From Chitinophagaceae bacterium (GTDB lineage: Bacteria; Bacteroidota; Bacteroidia; Chitinophagales; Chitinophagaceae), in the NCBI GenBank assembly GCA_947446585.1, contig CANFGZ010000005.1, forward strand, positions 1 through 36,250: a stretch of DNA of 36,250 bases, written 5' to 3'. The notes under the pieces were generated by a model. It ran no database searches and had not been told where the DNA came from. It saw only the letters and a list, made by a program, of their open reading frames with translations. The position numbers and the translations under genes are program-made. This document shows, piece by piece, positions 28,758 to 36,250 of the stretch (the first letter of the stretch is position 1; every line of letters begins with the position of its first letter).

Positions 28758-31580
28758 ATGAAGAAAATTTACTTATTATTGGTTATTAGTTTTATTTGTT
28801 CGTTTGGGGCTATTGCTCAAACAGTAACTATTTTTAACGGAACCATTGGAACAGGTACAAGTGGCAATGTTGTTATTGGTGCAAGTAATTATCATGTGGA
28901 TGAATCTATTTATACCGAAGCCGAAATCGGTGCCAGCAATTTCATAACTGCCGGAACCGCAATCAATTCAATCAGCTACTACGCATCTGCAATAGGAGGC
29001 CCAACACCAGTCACTTCATTTAAAATCTGGATGAAAAATGTACCAGCTGCAACTACAACCTTTACCGCCGGTAATTATTCTACCACTGGATATACTTTAG
29101 TTTATGATGGCACCTTTTCACCATCAATAGTTGGGGCTAATCCAATTAACCTCACTACTCCATTTACCAGAACTGCTGGAAGCAACTTGCAAATTTTGAT
29201 TGAAAGAAACGACAACAGCTTATATGCTGGTTTCGTTTTCAACACCGCTAACAATCAAACAGCAACTCCAACACCAACCGTTGCTTCAACAAGAAGATAC
29301 AATGGCGCAACATTATCTGCCGCATTAACCACTTCAGCTTACAGACCAGCAATTGATTTAGCTCATTTATATGCAGTCGACGCCGGTTTAACAGGTATTG
29401 AAAATCCTACTATTTCTTGTTACAGTGTTTTTCAAAATATAGGAATTGTTGTTACCAATTCAGGAACTTCTAATATTGCTCCTGGTGCTGCATCTGTAAA
29501 TTTAAAAATCAGCGGTGCAAACACTTTCAATGGTACATTAACAAATACTGCAGAAATTTTACCTGGAGCTTCTGAAACTATTTCTTTTTCTAATATCAAT
29601 TTAAACAATGCAGGTATTAATTATGATACAGCTAAAGTAACATTGGCAAATGATGAAAATCCGAGCAATGATACTTTGAAAGCCACCACAAATACTTCTG
29701 AAATACTTTCTGCTTTTCCTTTAGTTGAAGATGCTGAGGCTACCCCATTAACAGTATTCCCTTATGCTAAAATTATTAATTTGGATCAATCCTGGTTGAG
29801 AAATACTGGAAATTATGGAAATGCTTCTCACCCAGCAACAGATTCATTAATCCCAAGAGCTCCGGGTACTAAATATTATTTATTTGACAGCTGGAATGCA
29901 ATAGATGGTACAGAAAGCAGATTGTACAGCAAATGTGTTCAGTTGGTTAGCGGTTACCCAGCTAAAGTAAGTTTTTGGATGAGTCATGACAGTGCTTTTT
30001 CAAGTGGTGCTAATTTATTTGCAGACAGTTTATACGTTTCTATATCTACAGATAAAGGTTTAACCTGGACAAGATTGGGTGGATTCCAAAGACCTGATGC
30101 AAGTTTGACTTTATATGCATGGAAAAAAGATAGCATTGATTTAACCGCTTATGCAGGCCAGTTAGTTCAACTTGGATTTGAAGGTGTTAGTAAATATGGT
30201 AATGCATTTGGATTGGATGATATCAATGTATTTTCTGGTTGCGAAAATCCTGTTACACCATCGTTTAATCAAGTTGATCCAATATGTGCAGGTGCTTCAT
30301 TTACCTTGCCTAATACTTCTAATAATTCTATCAATGGAACATGGTATCCTCCAATTGATAACTTGAATACAACAACTTATACATTTACTCCAGGATTAGG
30401 CGTTTGTGCAGTTCCAGTAACCATGACTGTTACCGTATTCCCAGTAAGTAACACAGCAACAACACAAACTGCTTGCGGATCATATCCATGGAATGGAAAT
30501 ACTTATACTAACAGCGGCACGTATATTCATCAGAATGGCAACTGCAGCGCAGATACGTTACATTTAACTGTTAATCCTAACATCACTCCAATTTTTGATC
30601 AAGTACCTAGCATTTGTGCTGGTGGTTCATTTACTTTACCTTCAACTTCAAATAACGGAATTGATGGTTTATGGATTCCTGTTATTAATACTGCGGCAAC
30701 AACCCCTTACACATTTACTCCTACTAATACTGCCGCTTGTTACACTACAGCAACTATGACTGTTGTAGTTAATCAAATCCAAACTCCAACTTTCACACAA
30801 GTAGATCCAATTTGCGAAGGTGGTAGTTTCACATTGGCAACTGCTTCAAATGAGAATATTACGGGACAATGGACTCCTACAATTGATAACATGAATACCA
30901 CAACTTATACATTTACTCCAGATGCCGGACAATGTGCAGCTATTACAACTATGACCGTTACTGTGAACCCTATTCTTACTTCTACTTTCACATCACTTGC
31001 ACCAGTTTGCAGCGGTAGTTCATTTAGTCTTCCAACTACATCATTAGAAGGTGTACAGGGAAACTGGACTCCTGATGTTAATAACACCAATACTACCACA
31101 TACACTTTTGTTCCAGATAACGGACAATGTGGAACAGGTGCAACAATGACTGTTGAAATATTACCTACATCAAGCAGCACGGTTACTATTGATACAACCG
31201 GTAGTTTTACCTGGAATGGTACTACATATACTTCAACCGGCACTTACACTTGGGTTGGACAAAATTATTTAAACTGCGACTCTACAGTAACATTGAATTT
31301 AACCATTCGTTCTGTGGCTTCCGCTTTCATAAGTCCTAATCCAAACAAAGGATCTTTTGATATAAATTATTCTGATAAAGTACGTGGCATTTCAACAAAA
31401 TTCAAAGTACTTATTTTTGATGCTAAAGGCTCAAGAGTTTACAACAATGTTTTTGTATCTGATGGTATTACTTTAAATGCTCATTTAGATATCTCTAAAT
31501 TACCTGCAGGAATTTATTATCTTGATCTAATTGATGCTTCTGAAGTAAGAGTTAAATCAGAAAAAATTGTGAAGTATTAA
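28758..31580 (+). CDS. Secreted modular repeat protein with type IX secretion C-terminal sorting domain
   Basis: Signal peptide; repeated FxQVxPICxGGSFTLPxTSNNxIxGxWxPxIxNxxTTTYTFTP modules; C-term ISPNPNKGSFDINY...LPAGIYYLDLIDASEVRVKSEKIVKY. Confidence 0.88.
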   Translation: MKKIYLLLVISFICSFGAIAQTVTIFNGTIGTGTSGNVVIGASNYHVDESIYTEAEIGASNFITAGTAINSISYYASAIGGPTPVTSFKIWMKNVPAATTTFTAGNYSTTGYTLVYDGTFSPSIVGANPINLTTPFTRTAGSNLQILIERNDNSLYAGFVFNTANNQTATPTPTVASTRRYNGATLSAALTTSAYRPAIDLAHLYAVDAGLTGIENPTISCYSVFQNIGIVVTNSGTSNIAPGAASVNLKISGANTFNGTLTNTAEILPGASETISFSNINLNNAGINYDTAKVTLANDENPSNDTLKATTNTSEILSAFPLVEDAEATPLTVFPYAKIINLDQSWLRNTGNYGNASHPATDSLIPRAPGTKYYLFDSWNAIDGTESRLYSKCVQLVSGYPAKVSFWMSHDSAFSSGANLFADSLYVSISTDKGLTWTRLGGFQRPDASLTLYAWKKDSIDLTAYAGQLVQLGFEGVSKYGNAFGLDDINVFSGCENPVTPSFNQVDPICAGASFTLPNTSNNSINGTWYPPIDNLNTTTYTFTPGLGVCAVPVTMTVTVFPVSNTATTQTACGSYPWNGNTYTNSGTYIHQNGNCSADTLHLTVNPNITPIFDQVPSICAGGSFTLPSTSNNGIDGLWIPVINTAATTPYTFTPTNTAACYTTATMTVVVNQIQTPTFTQVDPICEGGSFTLATASNENITGQWTPTIDNMNTTTYTFTPDAGQCAAITTMTVTVNPILTSTFTSLAPVCSGSSFSLPTTSLEGVQGNWTPDVNNTNTTTYTFVPDNGQCGTGATMTVEILPTSSSTVTIDTTGSFTWNGTTYTSTGTYTWVGQNYLNCDSTVTLNLTIRSVASAFISPNPNKGSFDINYSDKVRGISTKFKVLIFDAKGSRVYNNVFVSDGITLNAHLDISKLPAGIYYLDLIDASEVRVKSEKIVKY

Positions 31581-31618
31581 TTGATGAGTATTTAAATAAT
31601 ACCACTCATTATATTCAA

Positions 31619-31650
31619 AAAATCCCGGCTAAAATAGTCGGGATTTTTTG
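31619..31650 (+). terminator. Intrinsic terminator
   Basis: AATCCCGgctaaaatagtCGGGATTTTTTG. Confidence 0.8.
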
Positions 31651-31706
31651 TGCGAAACACTATTGCTTTGATGTGTTTTAAAACAAGTACATCAAAAAAC
31701 AATTGG

Positions 31707-31714
31707 TATTTTTG
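31707..31714 (+). promoter_or_regulatory. Candidate -7 box (TATTTTTG) upstream of the first isocitrate dehydrogenase
   Basis: TAnnTTTG match 17 nt before the ATG. Confidence 0.45.
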
Positions 31715-31731
31715 TAATCAATAATAATGTT

Positions 31732-32997
31732 ATGCAACAAAAAATAACGATGGGTATAAATGGTAAATTGATTGTGCCTGATCAGCCAACAATTCCATTT
31801 ATAGAAGGCGACGGCATTGGTCCGGATATTTGGAAAGCGGCCGTTCGTGTATTTGACGCTGCTGTTGAAAAAGCTTACAACGGAGAAAGAAAAATCAACT
31901 GGCTGAAAGTGTTGGCCGGTGAAGAAGCCTTCAACCAAACCGGAGAATGGATGCCGGAATCCACCATGGATGCTTTTAAGAAATACTTGATTTCTATAAA
32001 AGGTCCACTCACTACGCCTGTTGGCGGTGGCATCAGAAGTTTGAATGTGGCGCTTCGTCAGGAATTAGATTTGTTCGTATGTCTGAGACCCGTGAAATAT
32101 TTTGAAGGCACCCCCTCACCTATGTGGCATCCCGAAAATGTGAACATGATTATTTTCAGAGAGAATACGGAAGATATATATGCCGGTATCGAATACATGA
32201 CGGGAACTCCTGAAGCAAAAATGCTTCTTGATTTTCTGGTAAATGAATTGCATGTTAAAAAATTAAGATTTCCTGAAACCACTTCTTTTGGAATTAAACC
32301 GGTGAGTAAAGATGGTAGCGAAAGACTCATCAAATCTGCAATACAACATGCCATAGCACATAAATTACCCTCTGTAACCATTGTTCATAAAGGTAATATT
32401 ATGAAATACACGGAAGGATCTTTTAAAAACTGGGGCTATGAACTGGCTGAAAGAGAATTTGGTGGCGACGTATACACTTGGCGCCAATGGGAAAAAACAA
32501 AAGCAGAAAGTGGCGAAGCCGTTGCCAATGAAGAAATGCGTATCAGCAGCATGGGCGGAAAAATAATTATAAAAGATGCCATTGCAGACAATTTTTTACA
32601 ACAAGCTTTATTAGCGCCACAGGATTATAGTGTTATTGCCACACTTAATTTAAACGGCGATTATATCAGTGATGCATTGGCCGCTCAGGTTGGTGGTATA
32701 GGCATTGCTCCCGGAGCTAATGTCAATTATCTGACTGGACATGCTGTATTTGAAGCTACTCATGGAACTGCTCCCCGATTTGCAAACACCAACACCATGA
32801 ATCCTTCATCACTTATTTTAAGTGGTGCAATGATGCTTGAATATATGGGATGGAGAGATGCTGCAGAACTAATTACCAACGCGGTTGGAAAAACAATAAG
32901 AAATAAAACAGTCACTATCGACTTTTATAATCTTTTAAAAGAAGGAACTTTATTGAAAACCAGTGAATTTGGGGAAGAGGTGGTGAGGAATTTGTAG
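31732..32997 (+). CDS. icd: Isocitrate dehydrogenase, E. coli-like (type I) family
   Basis: [90 protein letters not shown]. Confidence 0.93.
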   Translation: MQQKITMGINGKLIVPDQPTIPFIEGDGIGPDIWKAAVRVFDAAVEKAYNGERKINWLKVLAGEEAFNQTGEWMPESTMDAFKKYLISIKGPLTTPVGGGIRSLNVALRQELDLFVCLRPVKYFEGTPSPMWHPENVNMIIFRENTEDIYAGIEYMTGTPEAKMLLDFLVNELHVKKLRFPETTSFGIKPVSKDGSERLIKSAIQHAIAHKLPSVTIVHKGNIMKYTEGSFKNWGYELAEREFGGDVYTWRQWEKTKAESGEAVANEEMRISSMGGKIIIKDAIADNFLQQALLAPQDYSVIATLNLNGDYISDALAAQVGGIGIAPGANVNYLTGHAVFEATHGTAPRFANTNTMNPSSLILSGAMMLEYMGWRDAAELITNAVGKTIRNKTVTIDFYNLLKEGTLLKTSEFGEEVVRNL

Positions 32998-33003
32998 TTC
33001 AAT

Positions 33004-33089
33004 TGTTTGGCGTTTGGTGTTTGGCGTTTTATGTTTCGGCTTAAATAAAAAAACACCAAACAAGCGCAGCAACCAAACGTCAAACAGTG
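33004..33089. repeat. GTTTGGC heptamer repeat, opposed arms
   Basis: GTTTGGCGTTTGGTGTTTGGCGTTTT ... AACACCAAACAAGCGCAGCAACCAAACGTCAAAC. Confidence 0.85.
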
Positions 33090-33137
33090 TAAATAAATGC
33101 CAACTTTACCCTAAATTTGCCACTCAAATTCAAAGCC

Positions 33138-34370
33138 ATGTCAAAAATAAAAGTAGCCAACCCCGTAGTGGAATTAGACGGTGATGAGATGACCCGTATC
33201 ATCTGGAAATTCATCAAAGACAAATTGATTCTTCCTTATTTGGAGGTGCCTATTCAATATTTCGATTTGGGTATGGAGTATCGTGATGAAACCAACGACC
33301 AGGTAACCATTGATGCAGCCAATGCTATCAAAGCTTGCGGTGTTGGTATCAAATGTGCTACTATCACACCTGATGAAGCCCGTGTAAAAGAATTCAACCT
33401 AAAACAAATGTGGAAGAGTCCTAACGGAACGATTCGTAACATTTTGGATGGTACTGTTTTCAGAGAGCCGATTGTCATGCAAAATGTACCTCGTTTGGTT
33501 ACGAACTGGACAGCTCCGATTATCGTGGGTCGTCATGCTTTTGGTGATCAATATCGTGCAACGGATACCGTTATCAAAGGAAAAGGAAAGTTAACCATGA
33601 CCTTCACTCCAGAAGGCGGCGGTGAACCTCAAGTTTTTGAAGTGTATAATTATAAAGGTGATGGCGTTGCGATGGCGATGTACAATACCGATGAAAGTAT
33701 TTACGGATTTGCACGCAGTTGTTTCAATATGGCGTTGAGCAAAAAATGGCCATTGTATTTGTCTACAAAAAATACTATCCTTAAAAAATATGACGGAAGA
33801 TTTAAAGACATCTTCGAAGAAGTATATCAAAATGAATTCAAAGCTGCTTATGAAGCTGCGGGTATTACCTATGAACATCGTTTAATCGATGACATGGTGG
33901 CCAGTGCGTTGAAATGGAATGGTAATTTCGTATGGGCTTGTAAAAACTATGATGGTGATGTACAAAGTGATACAGTAGCACAAGGTTTTGGTTCATTAGG
34001 TTTGATGACTTCTGTGTTAGTTACACCTGATGGAAAAACCATGGAATCAGAAGCTGCTCACGGAACCGTAACACGTCACTTTCGCGATCACCAAGCAGGT
34101 AAACGGACCAGCACCAACCCAATCGCTTCTATTTTCGCATGGACAAGAGGTTTGGCTTTCAGAGGTAAATTGGATAATAACCAACCTTTGATTGATTTCT
34201 GTAATGCTTTAGAAGCAGTTTGTATCGAAACGGTTGAAAGCGGAAAAATGACCAAAGATTTAGCAGTTTGTATCCATGGTAATAAAGTTTCTCATGGTGA
34301 TCATTATTTATACACTGAAGAATTCTTGGATGCGATTGATGAGAATTTGAGAAAGAGAATGGGGATGTAA
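33138..34370 (+). CDS. NADP-dependent isocitrate dehydrogenase, eukaryotic-like (type II) family
   Basis: [82 protein letters not shown] at 33138 gives canonical N-term. Confidence 0.95.
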   Translation: MSKIKVANPVVELDGDEMTRIIWKFIKDKLILPYLEVPIQYFDLGMEYRDETNDQVTIDAANAIKACGVGIKCATITPDEARVKEFNLKQMWKSPNGTIRNILDGTVFREPIVMQNVPRLVTNWTAPIIVGRHAFGDQYRATDTVIKGKGKLTMTFTPEGGGEPQVFEVYNYKGDGVAMAMYNTDESIYGFARSCFNMALSKKWPLYLSTKNTILKKYDGRFKDIFEEVYQNEFKAAYEAAGITYEHRLIDDMVASALKWNGNFVWACKNYDGDVQSDTVAQGFGSLGLMTSVLVTPDGKTMESEAAHGTVTRHFRDHQAGKRTSTNPIASIFAWTRGLAFRGKLDNNQPLIDFCNALEAVCIETVESGKMTKDLAVCIHGNKVSHGDHYLYTEEFLDAIDENLRKRMGM

Positions 34371-34437
34371 ATGCCTCACCCCCAACCCCTCTCCAATAGA
34401 GAGGGTGAATCCTTCGAATAAGTTTTTTATATTTTGA

Positions 34438-34470
34438 AACCGCCTTTCTTTCTGAAGGGCGGTTTTTTAA
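34438..34470 (+). terminator. Intrinsic terminator of the second IDH (copy 1)
   Basis: AACCGCCTTTctttctgAAGGGCGGTTTTTTAA. Confidence 0.75.
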
Positions 34471-34565
34471 TTTGTTACATTTCCCCCTTGCGGGGATTGA
34501 GGGGCTCCCCCCCCTCTCCAATAAAGAGGAGGAAAATCTCAAAATATGTTTTTTATTTTTTTTGA

Positions 34566-34599
34566 AACCGCCTTTCTTTCTGAATGGCGGTTTTTTAAT
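34566..34599 (+). terminator. Duplicated terminator hairpin (copy 2)
   Basis: AACCGCCTTTCTTTCTGAATGGCGGTTTTTTAATT. Confidence 0.65.
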
Positions 34600-34647
34600 T
34601 TGTTTTACATTTCCCCCTTGCGGGGATTTAGGATGCAACTCCCCTCT

Positions 34648-35832
34648 CTATTGGAGAGGGGTTGGGGGTGAGGCTGTCCTACTCCCCGCATACAACTCAT
34701 ACTCAAACAACCTGCAATCAATTTTGCCATTATAAAATTCGATTCTTCTCTTTGGCTTCAATCCGATTTTTTTAGCGAGTTCTAAATTGCCAGTAAAAAT
34801 ATATCCCCAATAACCTTTACATTTTTGTTTAAGAAAATCTCCCATCCTTTTGTAAGTACCTTCCAATTCAATTTCAACACCTAGCCTGTCGCCGTACTCA
34901 GGATTGAAGAACACAACACCTTCTTGATTTTCTGGAATGGTAGTATCAGCAAAATCACAACATTCAAAACTGATCATTTCTTCCACGCCGGCAATACCTG
35001 CATTTATTTTTGAAATGGAAATGGCATCTTCGCTGATATCTGAAGCAATTAACCTTACCGGTGAATCATGTAAGACTTGCGATTCCATTTGTTGATAATG
35101 ATGATCATATATTTTTTCATCATACCCACATACATGCATAAACGAATAATTATTTCTGAACAAACCCGGCTTTCGATTGGTAGCCAACATCGCAGCTTCA
35201 ATGGCAATGGTTCCGGAACCACACATTGGATTGATGAAAGTGGATTTTCGGTCCCATTTCAATGCCAGCAAATTAGCTGCTGCAAGCGATTCAAGCATTG
35301 GCGCTTTACCTGGAATTTTTCTATACCCGTGTTTAGATAATGTTTCACCACTAGTATCCAAAAACAATTCCGCCTGACTTTCCTTCCAGTATAAATGAAC
35401 TACAACGCCCGTCAATTCAGGGCCAGAATCTGGTCGCTCTCCTGTCTTTTCTCTGAAACGATCAGCAATCGCATCTTTCACTTTCACATTTGCAAACAAA
35501 TTATTCGTTATTGTTTCATTGGTTACATTACTGGTAATTGAAAAATATTCATGGGCAGGAATGATTTTTTCCCACTCAATTTTCGACAATTCTTTATACA
35601 AATCATTGGCATTATAAGCCGTAAATTCTTTTAAGGAAAACAATACCTGTGAAGCACAACGAAGATGTAAATTCAATTTGATGCAATCATCGAGCGTTCC
35701 CAACAATTCAACGCCGGTTTTAAAAATACGAATCGGCGCAAATCCAAGTGCTTCTATTTCTTGTTGTAAAAAAGGCGATAGTCGATTACTGCAAGTAACA
35801 ATAATCCGATTTTTAATAGCAAATAAATTCAT
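34648..35832 (-). CDS. THUMP-domain class I SAM-dependent RNA methyltransferase (RlmL N-terminal-like)
   Basis: GVVVHLYWKESQAELFLDTSGETLSKHGYRKIPGKAPMLESLAAANLLALKWDRKSTFINPMCGSGTIAIEAAMLATNRKPG; C-terminal SPPTPLQ is repeat-derived. Confidence 0.92.
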   Translation of the reverse strand: MNLFAIKNRIIVTCSNRLSPFLQQEIEALGFAPIRIFKTGVELLGTLDDCIKLNLHLRCASQVLFSLKEFTAYNANDLYKELSKIEWEKIIPAHEYFSITSNVTNETITNNLFANVKVKDAIADRFREKTGERPDSGPELTGVVVHLYWKESQAELFLDTSGETLSKHGYRKIPGKAPMLESLAAANLLALKWDRKSTFINPMCGSGTIAIEAAMLATNRKPGLFRNNYSFMHVCGYDEKIYDHHYQQMESQVLHDSPVRLIASDISEDAISISKINAGIAGVEEMISFECCDFADTTIPENQEGVVFFNPEYGDRLGVEIELEGTYKRMGDFLKQKCKGYWGYIFTGNLELAKKIGLKPKRRIEFYNGKIDCRLFEYELYAGSRTASPPTPLQ

Positions 35833-35857
35833 TGAACTGTTTTAAAGCTGATAAATT

Positions 35858-36250
35858 TTATTTCAGCAATTGCATGCATTTTTCCAGACTATCTTTCCAA
35901 TGTGGAATGCGGATGTTATAAGTTGTTTCAATCTTATCCGTCAATAAAATTGAATAATGAGGTCGTTTCGCTGGCACCGGATACGCAGATGATGGAATTG
36001 GATTTACTTTACAAGCATAACCTCCAATTTCTTTTATCGCCGTTGCAAATTCAAACCAAGAAATAACCCCTTGATTTGAATAATTGTAAATTCCCGTAAT
36101 AAATGTTGTTGAAGAAAAAATAATATTAAAAATGGCACTCGCCAAATCAGCCGCATAAGTTGGCTTACCGATTTGATCCGCCACTACACTGATTTCTTCT
36201 TTTTCCTGCATCAAGCGCATCATGGTTTTCACAAAATTCTTTCCATGAAA
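35858..36250 (-). CDS. rfbD: dTDP-4-dehydrorhamnose reductase, C-terminal part (5' end beyond window)
   Basis: Frame stays open to the window edge: FHGKNFVKTMMRLMQEKEEISVVADQIGKPTYAADLASAI, GIYNYSNQGVISWFEFA. Confidence 0.85.
   Translation of the reverse strand, partial: FHGKNFVKTMMRLMQEKEEISVVADQIGKPTYAADLASAIFNIIFSSTTFITGIYNYSNQGVISWFEFATAIKEIGGYACKVNPIPSSAYPVPAKRPHYSILLTDKIETTYNIRIPHWKDSLEKCMQLLK

Larger units (their letters stand above)
34375..34674. repeat. Compound GC-rich repeat block bounded by perfect 32-bp inverted repeats, with internal ~125-130-bp tandem duplication
   Basis: CCTCACCCCCAACCCCTCTCCAATAGAGAGGG at the left; its reverse complement ends the block; AAACCGCC...GGCGGTTTTTTAATTTG + TTCCCCCTTGCGGGGATT present twice. 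Confidence 0.88.

Noticed and set aside
30905-31243. - strand 112-aa ORF
   Set aside because: Antisense to the repetitive modules of the T9SS protein; Val/Pro bias mirrors the Thr/Asn codons of the sense strand.
34159-34638. - strand 159-aa ORF (MHPKSPQGGNVKQIKKPPFRKKGG...)
   Set aside because: Made of the duplicated terminator and GC-rich repeats, then antisense to the second IDH; no protein-like conservation expected.
9421-34674. Possible CRISPR array from the repeated intergenic words
   Set aside because: Repeats are scattered kilobases apart or have 7-9-bp periods; no regular repeat-spacer structure and no cas genes.
34472-34735. + strand 87-aa ORF
   Set aside because: Translates the repeat block and the antisense end of the THUMP methyltransferase.

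Overview
The window is a Bacteroidota-type chromosomal segment (AT-rich, TAnnTTTG-like -7 boxes, a T9SS C-terminal sorting domain). Most of it is housekeeping. Left to right: RluA-type pseudouridine synthase fragment, rimM, rpsP, an alpha/beta hydrolase, ffh, sucA, rpsT, M14 peptidase, rpsF-rpsR-rplI, a Gly-rich RRM protein, a PIF1-like helicase with HRDC/HTH tail, a C1 peptidase, a LysM protein, an RsmF-like rRNA methyltransferase, pntB-pntAB-pntAA, a SAM methyltransferase, folA, a four-helix-bundle protein, thyA, mnmA, a lipoprotein, GNAT, a carboxypeptidase-regulatory-like lipoprotein, a modular T9SS adhesin-like protein, two unrelated-type isocitrate dehydrogenases in tandem, a THUMP RNA methyltransferase and a truncated rfbD. 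No phage, CRISPR, rRNA or tRNA was recognised. The unusual layer lies between the genes. (i) A four-helix-bundle (23S-IVS-protein-like) ORF sits inside a perfect 36-bp inverted repeat inserted between thyA and folA. (ii) Several families of short interspersed repeats recur: 7-bp-period GTTTGGC and AGTAAAA tracts, 9-bp-period GTTCAAAAG, CACAAAG and CTTATC tracts, and GC-rich CCCCTCAATCCCC/GGAGAGGGGTTGGGGGTGAGG palindromes. They are often arranged as opposed arms (hairpins). They often abut stop codons, and in two cases they have become coding sequence (a C-terminal tail and a lipoprotein signal peptide). No homology searches were run. Family names come from recognising motifs in the translated ORFs.
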